The notes: a model not told the origin generated them from the sequence alone. A DNA stretch of 5,592 nucleotides from Eubacteriales bacterium (GCA_030527765.1 JAUNAE010000250.1:1-5592), one strand, 5' to 3'; numbered from the stretch's first letter, positions 1 to 5,581 are shown. A program made the numbers and translations.

Positions 1-48
1 GCACGGTGCTGTGAGAGGACGGCGGTTAGTCACCGCCTCCTACTCGAT
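1..48 (+). mobile_element. 3' end of a group II intron (domain VI and end of domain V), truncated by window edge
   Basis: This stretch folds as a group II intron domain VI. GAG 13-15 pairs with CTC 43-45, AGGA 16-19 with TCCT 38-41, and GGCGGT 21-26 with ACCGCC 32-37, leaving a five-base loop (27-31). The only unpaired base on the 3' side of the stem is A42. It lies 7 bases from the end if the intron stops at the AT of positions 47-48, which matches the usual branch-point distance and the AY 3' end. Bases 1-9 (GCACGGTGC) look like the 3' strand of domain V. Domain V proper and any reverse transcriptase ORF would lie left of the window. The intron reads opposite to the tau operon. The fold is seen directly; the family assignment is by recognition and was not searched. 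The exact boundary may be off by one base. Confidence 0.66.
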
Positions 49-902
49 TACTGTGAATTGATAAGCTTCAGTAACTTTTCCCGTTTCCTATAAAATTCAC
101 TAGTAAATTTAATATCCTTCGATGCCCCTTCTGCGATCTGTCTTGAGAAGTTCACCGATATATCTTCCATCACCGTTCCCGGATGTTTACTGAGAACAAT
201 GATTCTGGTACCAAGAAGCAGTGCCTCCTCAACATCATGGGTGATAAAAAAGATCGTCTTATTGGATTTCCACCAGATATCTCTCGTAAGATCCTGAACC
301 GTCTCTCTTGTAAGCGCGTCCAGTGCCCCAAAGGGTTCATCCATCAGAAGAATCTCCGGATTATTGATCAGCGTTCTGGCTATGGAAACACGCTGCCGCA
401 TACCACCGGATAATTCATAAATCTTCTTATCTCCGAAATTCTTAAGTCCTACTTTATCCAGATATTCCTCTGCAAGTTTTGTATATTCCTTTTTCGGTAA
501 TCCACGCATCTTAGGTCCAAACGCCACGTTGTCCTTCACTGTAAGCCACTCGTAGAGCGGAGGATTCTGAAATACAACACCTCTGTGCCAGTCTGTTCCT
601 TTGATCTCATCCCCATCTAACCGTGCTACTCCCCCCGTTGGATTGATAAAGCCTGCCAATATCTTCAAAAGCGTGCTTTTCCCACAGCCAGATGGACCAA
701 TCACACAGATAAATTCTCCGCGGTAGATATTAAATGTGATATGCTTCAGTGCCTCGATCTGATTGCCACCGGTTCCCATATATGCAAGATTCACATCATC
801 GATTTCAATCAGCCTGTCATCCACCTCTAAATCATGTACCGATACCAGTTCTCCCATCGGTTCATATAGCTTTGTTTTCCACTGTTCGCTCAACTGTATC
901 AC
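48..902 (-). CDS. tauB: Taurine/sulfonate ABC transporter ATP-binding protein (TauB/SsuB family)
   Basis: This cytoplasmic ATPase subunit would power taurine or related sulfonate import with the permease and binding protein encoded just upstream. The 284-residue frame carries the full nucleotide-binding set: Walker A GPSGCGKST (69-77), Q-loop Gln112, signature LSGGMRQR (164-171), Walker B ILLMDEP (184-190), D-loop GALD (192-195) and switch His222. It is slightly longer than typical TauB because of about 30 residues before the ABC domain. It starts four bases after the tauA stop. The GTG at 902 directly follows its purine-rich SD (AGAGGGTGAT) with no spacer, so a TTG three codons later (893) is better placed and is a plausible true start. 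The stop codon coincides with the group II intron edge, so a few original C-terminal residues could have been lost. Substrate is inferred from the operon, since the ATPase alone does not separate taurine from other sulfonates. Confidence 0.93.
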   Translation of the reverse strand: MIQLSEQWKTKLYEPMGELVSVHDLEVDDRLIEIDDVNLAYMGTGGNQIEALKHITFNIYRGEFICVIGPSGCGKSTLLKILAGFINPTGGVARLDGDEIKGTDWHRGVVFQNPPLYEWLTVKDNVAFGPKMRGLPKKEYTKLAEEYLDKVGLKNFGDKKIYELSGGMRQRVSIARTLINNPEILLMDEPFGALDALTRETVQDLTRDIWWKSNKTIFFITHDVEEALLLGTRIIVLSKHPGTVMEDISVNFSRQIAEGASKDIKFTSEFYRKREKLLKLINSQ

Positions 903-906
903 CCTC
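894..906 (-). promoter_or_regulatory. Shine-Dalgarno that overlaps the annotated tauB GTG start
   Basis: The bases between tauA and tauB read AGAGGGTGATACAG on the minus strand, matching 8 of 10 positions of AGGAGGTGAT. The GTG used as the tauB start lies inside this SD-like run. A TTG at 893-891, in the same frame, is at normal spacing from GAGG. Initiation may therefore be at TTG, giving a protein three residues shorter. Confidence 0.5.
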
Positions 907-1911
907 TTATTCTATCGCAGCTTCAATAAATTTTGTTGTTACCCTGTCTGCAAATCCTTCCAGATCCAGCGTATCCTTAATGCTCTTTTGCGTAACCAGG
1001 AAGTCCCCTGTATTTTTCAATGTCTGCGGCAGTTTATTTTCAATAAAATCTATCTGCTCCTGGGCTGTCAGATATTCAAACTGTGTGATTTGTTCTGCTG
1101 CATCCTCTTTTTCTATTTCAAGAATCGCTGCAATCTCTTCTGCTGCCTTGTCCGGCTCATTTAACAAAATCTCATTAGCCTTGATCTGAGCTTTCACATA
1201 ATTCGTTACGATATCCGGATGCTCCATGGCATATGCGGATCGAACCACGTTCAGATCGCCTGTAATAATATCCTTCTTCGCAAGCTCTCCGGAATGTGTA
1301 ATTACCTTGCCTCCATCCGAAAGCAGCTCATCCAATACCGGATACCAGACATACGCCCCGTCGACATCTCCTCTCTGCCATGCCGCAAATATAGCAGATG
1401 GCTGCAGATCCAAAAGCGTTACGTCGTTTTCGCTCAGACCTGCTTCCTGAATTGCATTCAAAAGACTGTAATGCGCTGTCGATGCAAAGGGAGTTGCTAT
1501 GGTTTTTCCCACAAGATCCTGGATATCGGTAATGCCAGATTCTTCTGTAACCGCCAGCGACTCTGCTGCACCAATAATATCACCGATCCAGAAAACCTGA
1601 TAATCTGTTCCATTTGACAGTCCAAGGGCTGTAGGAGAGGATCCAAGTTCCGAGATATCAATGCTTCCTGCCGCCATGGCAATATTCACATCTTTCCCGG
1701 AATCAAACTGAATGATATGGACCTCGGCATCAAGCTCATTCTCATAATAAGCTTCATACTGCGCGATCAGATCCCCATTCACCAGATTCATAGTACCGAT
1801 ATTCACAACCGTTTTTTCTTCTCCCTTGGCTTCCCCAACTCCAGAGAGTGCAGTCACAGTGACAGATACCAGTAATAAAGATGATAATACGTTTTTTGTT
1901 ATTGCTTTCAT
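907..1911 (-). CDS. tauA: Taurine ABC transporter substrate-binding protein, without a lipobox cysteine
   Basis: This exported binding protein would capture taurine and deliver it to the TauC permease. It has an N-terminal signal (lysines at 2 and 6, hydrophobic 8-22). The mature part resembles the TauA/SsuA/NitT family: VNIGTMNL (36-43), FDSGKDVNIAMAAG (69-82), GSSPTALGLS (90-99), YQVFWIGDIIGAAESLAV (104-121) and AWQRGDVDGAYVWYP (177-191). An upstream ATG at 1974 is in frame, but it would overlap tauC. The start at 1911 is chosen because AAAGGAG (1925-1919) precedes it by 7 bases and the signal peptide begins there. Length is then 334 residues, normal for the family. Odd: the expected Gram-positive lipobox L-S-G-C reads L22-S23-G24-V25, and the protein has no cysteine at all. 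Cleavage by signal peptidase I after A28 (GEA/K) is the alternative. It lies 19 bases after tauC and 4 before tauB. Confidence 0.92.
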   Translation of the reverse strand: MKAITKNVLSSLLLVSVTVTALSGVGEAKGEEKTVVNIGTMNLVNGDLIAQYEAYYENELDAEVHIIQFDSGKDVNIAMAAGSIDISELGSSPTALGLSNGTDYQVFWIGDIIGAAESLAVTEESGITDIQDLVGKTIATPFASTAHYSLLNAIQEAGLSENDVTLLDLQPSAIFAAWQRGDVDGAYVWYPVLDELLSDGGKVITHSGELAKKDIITGDLNVVRSAYAMEHPDIVTNYVKAQIKANEILLNEPDKAAEEIAAILEIEKEDAAEQITQFEYLTAQEQIDFIENKLPQTLKNTGDFLVTQKSIKDTLDLEGFADRVTTKFIEAAIE

Positions 1912-1918
1912 AAGTATG

Positions 1919-1925
1919 CTCCTTT
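1919..1925 (-). promoter_or_regulatory. Ribosome binding site that fixes the tauA start
   Basis: AAAGGAG lies 7 bases before the ATG at 1911, whereas the longer reading from 1974 begins inside tauC. This supports the shorter, signal-peptide-first protein. Confidence 0.8.
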
Positions 1926-1930
1926 CCAGG

Positions 1931-2710
1931 TCAGTTTTTTCCTTTCCAATGTACGATTTTCTTTTCAATTTCACAGATAATACGATCTAAAATAATTCCT
2001 GTGATTCCCATAATAATGACTCCCATGAATACGATATCGCTGCGAAGATAATTACTGGCATCCAATACCAGCCAGCCAATCCCAGCGGTTGCTGCAACCA
2101 TTTCCGCAGCAACCAGAGTCGTATACTCTACTCCCAGCGCTGTACGAAGCCCGGTAAAGATATCGGTTAATGCAGCAGGAAAAATCACATGGAAAAATAT
2201 CTGTTTCTTATTTGCTCCAAGCGTATATGCTCCATTGATATAATCTGTTTTGATTCGCAGAACTCCGGAAACACACGCAATGTATACCGGTGCAAAGCCT
2301 GCCAGATATAATAAAAACAGTTTGGAACTCTCTCCGATTCCCATCCATAACACCAGAATCGTATAATAGGCAAGCGGCGGCAGCGGACGGTAAAACTCAA
2401 TGATTGGTTCCAGCATTGCATGTACTTTGCTGTTATAGCCGCTTAGCAGTCCAAGCGGAACAGCAGTAAAAACAACCAGCAGATAAGCGATCAGCAAACG
2501 CTTCATGCTTGTAAGCAAATGCTGCGCCAGTGTATGTCCCTTATATCCATCCTGAAAAATCGATCGGAATGCCTCTAATACACTTCTCGGTGATGGTATG
2601 ATTGTTTCGGAAAACAGTCCCATTTCGGTAACAAGATACCAAAGTAACAGAATTACGATCACGGTACCTGCTGTGATGTATCGTTCTGGTTTTCTAATGG
2701 AAATTTTCAC
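1931..2710 (-). CDS. tauC: Taurine/sulfonate ABC transporter permease (TauC/SsuC family)
   Basis: This is an integral membrane subunit of the taurine importer, 259 residues, the usual size for TauC/SsuC. About six hydrophobic segments can be seen, roughly at 11-30, 70-90, 112-124, 130-151, 195-216 and 225-246. The cytoplasmic EAA-type loop that docks on the ATPase falls at about 160-193 (GAYTLGANKKQIFFHVIFPAA then GLRTALG). The N-terminal IIPSPRSVLEAF (37-48) and RPLPPLAYY (108-116) are characteristic of the nitrate/sulfonate/taurine permease family. The start is GTG at 2710 with AAGAGG (2725-2720) nine bases upstream. It begins 27 bases after the aminotransferase stop and ends 19 bases before tauA, so it is cotranscribed. 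The substrate is inferred from neighbours. Confidence 0.93.
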   Translation of the reverse strand: MKISIRKPERYITAGTVIVILLLWYLVTEMGLFSETIIPSPRSVLEAFRSIFQDGYKGHTLAQHLLTSMKRLLIAYLLVVFTAVPLGLLSGYNSKVHAMLEPIIEFYRPLPPLAYYTILVLWMGIGESSKLFLLYLAGFAPVYIACVSGVLRIKTDYINGAYTLGANKKQIFFHVIFPAALTDIFTGLRTALGVEYTTLVAAEMVAATAGIGWLVLDASNYLRSDIVFMGVIIMGITGIILDRIICEIEKKIVHWKGKN

Positions 2711-2737
2711 TATACAATACCTCTTTTCCTTTGTTTG

Positions 2738-4075
2738 TCATTTCAAAAACTCTTCATCCACAATATCCAGGACTTCATCTATAATGGTAAAGGCTTCATC
2801 CAATTCTTCTCTGGTTATGATAAGAGGCGGTGCGATATTGATATTGTTTTCCCGGCCCATGATGGAAATGCCTCTTTCTTTAAAAAGTCCCTTAATCTTA
2901 GCCATCGTCTTGTCCTCATCGTATCCATATGGAACCAGAGGAATCTTCTTTTTGGTATCCTTCATCAGCTCGATAGCACCAAAAAGACCGATATGTCTGA
3001 CATCACCGATCACCCGGTGTTTCTTCTTTAAATCCTCCAGCAGCTCGGCAAAGTGCTCTCCCAGTTCATTGACATGTTCAAAGATATTATGTTCCCTGTA
3101 ATAATTTACGCAGGCAACTCCGGCTGCACACGCCAGTGTATGTCCGCTGTAGGTAAGTCCATACAGGAAGGTGTGATCATTGAAATACTCCGAAATCTCC
3201 TTACTCATAATGATGCCTCCCAGCTGTACATAGCCACAGGTCACGCCTTTTGCAAAGGTAATGATATCCGGTTTGATGCCCCAGTGCTCGAAACCAAAGG
3301 TTTTACCAGTTCTTCCAAATCCTGTCATAACCTCATCGCAGATCAGCAGGATATGGTACTTATCACACAATGCTCTAAGTCCCTGCAGATATCCATCCGG
3401 CGGTATAATCACACCGTTTGCTCCTGTTATGGATTCAATCTCAATGGCTGCGATCTGATCCGCCCCCTCATAACGGATCTGCTGCTCCAGAAGATCCAGG
3501 TAGTAGGCAGATGCCTCTGCATCGCTTTGAAATTCAATATCAGAACGATACACATATGGATCAAAAAACTTCAGGAACCCGCTTGGTGCCGGCCGCTCTA
3601 TTGCAAATCTTCTGGTATCCCCGGACATATTTCCGGATCCTAAGGTAGATCCATGATAACTTCTGTAGCGAGAAAGAATCTTGCTCTTTCCGGTAAAGGT
3701 TCTTGCAGCATACAGTGCAGCCTCATTGGCATCTGATCCTCCACAGGAGAAAAATACCTTGCCCATATTTTCGGGAGCAAGCTCAATCAGAAGCCTGGCA
3801 AGCTCTGCTCTTGGTCCAGATCCATAAGCCGGTGCAATATACGGAAGCTTCTCAACCTGCTTCTGAACAGCTTTTATGATATCCTTATTTCCATATCCAA
3901 GATTTACATTTGCCAGCTGACTGGACATATCGAAGTATTTCTTTCCGTTATAATCCCAGAAATAAATACCCTCCGCCCGTTCAATCGGCGTTGCTTCCAC
4001 ATCTCCTGCCAGCCAGGGATGCTGATTATACTTTCTGTCGTACTCAATAACCTGTTCTCTTGTAAGTTCTGCCAT
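2738..4075 (-). CDS. tpa: Class III PLP aminotransferase, predicted taurine:pyruvate or taurine:2-oxoglutarate aminotransferase
   Basis: Predicted to transfer the amino group of taurine to a keto acid, giving sulfoacetaldehyde plus alanine or glutamate, in the cytoplasm. Class III (omega) aminotransferase features, numbered from the start at 4075, are: SCGGSDANEA (110-119, cofactor phosphate binding), YHG (140-142), Asp247 in LLICDEVMTGFGRTGK (contact to the pyridine nitrogen), Schiff-base Lys276 in FAKGVT, and GLTYSGH (306-312) supplying the partner-subunit Thr. The length of 445 residues is normal. An upstream in-frame ATG at 4135 overlaps the preceding stop as ATGA. The ATG at 4075 is preferred because AGGAGG (4088-4083) sits 7 bases before it and the family homology begins there. 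Taurine as substrate is inferred from tauABC and the sulfoacetaldehyde-reductase-like neighbour. Other omega-amino acids such as beta-alanine are possible, and sequence alone does not decide between Tpa and Toa. Confidence 0.85.
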   Translation of the reverse strand: MAELTREQVIEYDRKYNQHPWLAGDVEATPIERAEGIYFWDYNGKKYFDMSSQLANVNLGYGNKDIIKAVQKQVEKLPYIAPAYGSGPRAELARLLIELAPENMGKVFFSCGGSDANEAALYAARTFTGKSKILSRYRSYHGSTLGSGNMSGDTRRFAIERPAPSGFLKFFDPYVYRSDIEFQSDAEASAYYLDLLEQQIRYEGADQIAAIEIESITGANGVIIPPDGYLQGLRALCDKYHILLICDEVMTGFGRTGKTFGFEHWGIKPDIITFAKGVTCGYVQLGGIIMSKEISEYFNDHTFLYGLTYSGHTLACAAGVACVNYYREHNIFEHVNELGEHFAELLEDLKKKHRVIGDVRHIGLFGAIELMKDTKKKIPLVPYGYDEDKTMAKIKGLFKERGISIMGRENNINIAPPLIITREELDEAFTIIDEVLDIVDEEFLK

Positions 4076-4082
4076 TTCATTT

Positions 4083-4088
4083 CCTCCT
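4083..4088 (-). promoter_or_regulatory. Ribosome binding site that fixes the aminotransferase start
   Basis: AGGAGG seven bases before ATG 4075 supports initiation there rather than at the ATGA overlap (4135) with the reductase stop. The 56 bases between the two genes then act as an ordinary spacer. Confidence 0.8.
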
Positions 4089-4131
4089 GTTATTTTATAT
4101 TTTCCTTCCGTGGCGCATAATCCGATTTTAT

Positions 4132-5232
4132 TCATCCAGTTATGCAGCTTAACTCCCGATACATTTCTCTTAGCATCTCATCCGTAACCGGAATGGGATT
4201 CAGATTCAGATTCGGATGATGGCTCTGCCGGATCAGATTTTCCATATCCTTTGGATTTAATTCAAACTCGCCAAGCCCCAACCTGAGATGTAGTACTTTT
4301 TTCAGATTTCCTATTATCTGTGCCAGTTCTTCCACACCAGAATATCCCAGTAAAGCTGCCAGTTCTCTTGTTCTTTTATCCGCTTCGTTGATTCGAAGAA
4401 AAAAGTCAATCGTCATGCCACAGGCCTCCCCATGCGGTATTCCATAGATGCTGGTAAGAGGGAAAGAACACGCATGAGCGGCCGTTGTTTTTGGAAGATT
4501 AAAAGCCAATCCTGCAATGAGAGATGCTTCTGCCGTCTTCTCACGTGCCAGTCTGTCATCCGGATGAAGATACGCTGCCGGCAAATAGGTTAGAATCGTT
4601 CGAATTGCATATACCGCCAGTGCATCACTGATGGGCTGATGATTCCTGCTCCAGTAGCCTTCCAGTGCATGACAAAGCACATCGATTCCCGTTGATGCCG
4701 TAACTGCAGGCGGAAGAGACTGCAGAAGTGCCGGATCAATCAGTGCCTTTTGGGGATAGAGACTGTCCCCCGATAGCGGTATCTTACGCTTTGTGCTTCT
4801 GTCACTTAAAACACTGACAGAAGTTACTTCACTTCCCGTCCCTGCCGTTGTCGGAACTGCAATCACCGGGATATGCACATCCGGAAGTAGAATGCCCGTT
4901 CCCCAGTACTTCCTGATATCCTCTGACGCAACAGAGGCTGCCTTGGCCAGATCCATGGTGCTTCCTCCGCCAATCGCTATAATCACATCACATTCCCTTT
5001 CCCGAATAATCTCCGTACACCGATTCACTTCAGAAACCTCCGGATTATTGGATATGTCAAAATAAACAGCTGCATGCCACTCTTTCCTGATTTTCTTTAC
5101 TGTCTCATTCTCAAGCCATCGTTTCGTACAAACAAGCAAGGGCTTCTGATATCCGGAAAGATGCTGTGGAAGCTGATCTAACACTCCATAGCCAAATACA
5201 ATTTCAACCGGCTGCTGATAACTCCAATTCAT
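4132..5232 (-). CDS. sarD: Iron-containing alcohol dehydrogenase, predicted sulfoacetaldehyde reductase (SarD/TauF type)
   Basis: Predicted to reduce sulfoacetaldehyde made by the downstream aminotransferase to isethionate with NAD(P)H. The 366-residue protein is a group III metal-dependent alcohol dehydrogenase. It has a nucleotide-binding GGGSTMDLAK (88-97), TTAGTGSEVT (128-137), and the four expected metal ligands Asp184 and His188 (GIDVLCHALEG), His253 (AAHACS) and His267 (IPHGEACG). The start ATG at 5232 has AAGGAG (5243-5238) five bases upstream, immediately after the intrinsic terminator. It is the first structural gene of the operon, so it is the first gene exposed to attenuation. Established precedent: Fe-ADH enzymes do this step in Bilophila (SarD) and Bifidobacterium (TauF). 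Phosphonoacetaldehyde reductases belong to the same family and are an alternative. The class III aminotransferase and TauABC neighbours favour taurine over aminoethylphosphonate, which normally uses the unrelated PhnW. Confidence 0.85.
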   Translation of the reverse strand: MNWSYQQPVEIVFGYGVLDQLPQHLSGYQKPLLVCTKRWLENETVKKIRKEWHAAVYFDISNNPEVSEVNRCTEIIRERECDVIIAIGGGSTMDLAKAASVASEDIRKYWGTGILLPDVHIPVIAVPTTAGTGSEVTSVSVLSDRSTKRKIPLSGDSLYPQKALIDPALLQSLPPAVTASTGIDVLCHALEGYWSRNHQPISDALAVYAIRTILTYLPAAYLHPDDRLAREKTAEASLIAGLAFNLPKTTAAHACSFPLTSIYGIPHGEACGMTIDFFLRINEADKRTRELAALLGYSGVEELAQIIGNLKKVLHLRLGLGEFELNPKDMENLIRQSHHPNLNLNPIPVTDEMLREMYRELSCITG

Positions 5233-5247
5233 ATGCTCTCCTTAAAG

Positions 5248-5296
5248 AAAAAGATCGCCAGGTAATGTGTGTATCCCATTTCCTGACGATCCTTTT
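5248..5296 (-). terminator. Intrinsic terminator in the leader (attenuator)
   Basis: Arms AAAAGGATCGTCAGG (5296-5282) and CCTGGCGATCTTTTT (5262-5248) pair over 15 positions with two G-U wobbles. After one A-A mismatch, AATG (5280-5277) pairs with CATT (5267-5264), closing a nine-base loop. The stem runs straight into TTTTTCTTT. The hairpin ends just before the SD of the reductase gene, downstream of the probable promoter and of the cysteine-rich ORF, so it would end transcription before the operon unless overridden. No other gene reads into it, so it is not a 3'-end terminator of a longer gene. Confidence 0.85.
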
Positions 5297-5420
5297 ATCT
5301 GAAAAATAGTATAAAAATAGCAGGTGTAAAAACATCCTGCTGCCAATAGCTATTTGATTCATCTATAATCTATTTATGCTTAATCGCAATCTTAACATTA
5401 TTGTTTGTCAGGAACACACA
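5266..5420 (-). promoter_or_regulatory. Candidate antiterminator pairing (leader ORF 3' end with terminator left arm)
   Basis: TTCCTGAC at 5414-5407 (leader codons 22-24) is the perfect complement of GTCAGGAA at 5287-5280, the upper left arm of the terminator. The adjoining TGTGTG (5420-5415, including Cys codon 21) complements CACACA (5271-5266) in the terminator loop, leaving an 8-base bulge (5279-5272). The two pairings cannot coexist with the terminator stem. A ribosome finishing the short ORF would cover the 5' strand, while a ribosome stalled at the early Cys codons would leave it free. Complementarity is seen; the switch is inference. Confidence 0.6.
5315..5355 (-). other. Second leader hairpin followed by a T-rich run
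   Basis: AGCAGG (5341-5336) pairs with CCTGCT (5324-5319), and TGT/ACA (5334-5332 with 5327-5325) closes a four-base loop with one bulged A. AT-rich DNA with two T5 runs follows (5318-5301). Alternatively AAATAGC (5355-5349) pairs with GCTATTT (5321-5315), competing with the first stem. It could be a weak upstream terminator, a pause hairpin, or a spacer element that brings the antiterminator strands together. Confidence 0.4.
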
Positions 5421-5478
5421 GTATTCGGTTGTCTTTCATACACTGATTACAACAACACTGACATGTTCTGATACGCAT
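5398..5478 (-). CDS. Cysteine-rich 26-residue leader peptide
   Basis: An ATG at 5478 opens a 26-codon ORF whose peptide begins MRIRTCQCCCNQCM and ends at TAA 5400-5398. Six of 26 residues are Cys (6, 8, 9, 10, 13, 21), all encoded TGT, with three in a row. The SD AAGGAGG (5493-5487) is perfect with an 8-base spacer, so it is very probably translated. It lies between the probable promoter and an intrinsic terminator, and precedes a taurine operon. This is the layout of an amino-acid leader peptide in which ribosome stalling reports Cys-tRNA(Cys) scarcity. Polycysteine upstream ORFs that attenuate sulfur genes are reported in mycobacteria; I know of no equivalent established for a clostridial taurine operon. 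The alternative is a small metal- or thiol-binding peptide with its own function, since CxCCCxxC could bind a metal. The position before a terminator argues for a leader. Confidence 0.82.
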   Translation of the reverse strand: MRIRTCQCCCNQCMKDNRILCVPDKQ

Positions 5479-5486
5479 ATTCTTTT

Positions 5487-5493
5487 CCTCCTT
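5487..5493 (-). promoter_or_regulatory. Perfect Shine-Dalgarno of the leader peptide
   Basis: AAGGAGG lies 8 bases before the leader ATG. It is the strongest ribosome binding site in the window, which is expected when translation itself is the sensor. Confidence 0.85.
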
Positions 5494-5514
5494 TTTAAAA
5501 TCTTATATTTGCTT

Positions 5515-5546
5515 ATTATCTTAGTAGACTTATAGGTTTTTGTCTA
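5515..5546 (-). promoter_or_regulatory. Probable sigma-A-type promoter of the operon
   Basis: TAGACA (5546-5541) matches TTGACA at five of six bases. Two -10 choices exist: TAAGAT (5523-5518) at the ideal 17-base spacing but with four of six matches, or GATAAT (5520-5515) with five of six at a long 20-base spacing. Either places the RNA start about 30 bases before the leader ATG. The imperfect elements would fit an activator-dependent promoter. Confidence 0.45.
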
Positions 5547-5581
5547 ATATAGAAATCTGATAGATTTCTATAAGTTTTTGT
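5531..5581. repeat. Direct repeat pair ACAAAAACYTATA, 38 bases apart
   Basis: On the minus strand ACAAAAACTTATA (5581-5569) and ACAAAAACCTATA (5543-5531) match at 12 of 13 bases. The second copy overlaps the -35/-10 spacer. ACTTATAG (5575-5568) is also the exact inverse of CTATAAGT (5535-5528). The spaced copies suggest two binding positions of one regulator flanking the dyad. Confidence 0.5.
5548..5572. repeat. Perfect 10-bp inverted repeat upstream of the promoter (candidate operator)
   Basis: TATAGAAATC and GATTTCTATA are perfect inverted copies around a 5-base centre, just upstream of the -35 element. Such AT-rich dyads are typical regulator sites, for instance for LysR-type sulfur regulators, but I cannot assign a regulator. 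It could also be the end of a terminator for a gene to the right, although no long T-run follows directly on either strand. Confidence 0.55.

Noticed and set aside
749..1189. Long plus-strand open frames opposite the tauB/tauA region
   Set aside because: They lie fully antisense to well-supported genes, have no good SD, and their translations are Ser/Cys/Phe-rich with no recognisable domain. They mirror the codon use of the real genes.
2598..3643. Plus-strand open frames opposite tauC and the aminotransferase
   Set aside because: They are antisense to conserved catalytic regions, with low-complexity Ser/Phe-rich translations and no family features. They are treated as shadows.
4076..4135. 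Aminotransferase start at the ATGA overlap with the reductase stop
   Set aside because: The overlap is real, but the extra 20 residues resemble no aminotransferase N-terminus, and a strong AGGAGG precedes the internal ATG at 4075.
4132..5232. Phosphonoacetaldehyde reductase of an aminoethylphosphonate pathway
   Set aside because: Same enzyme family, but the partner is a class III aminotransferase rather than PhnW, the transporter is TauABC type, and the leader is cysteine-rich. It is kept only as an alternative.
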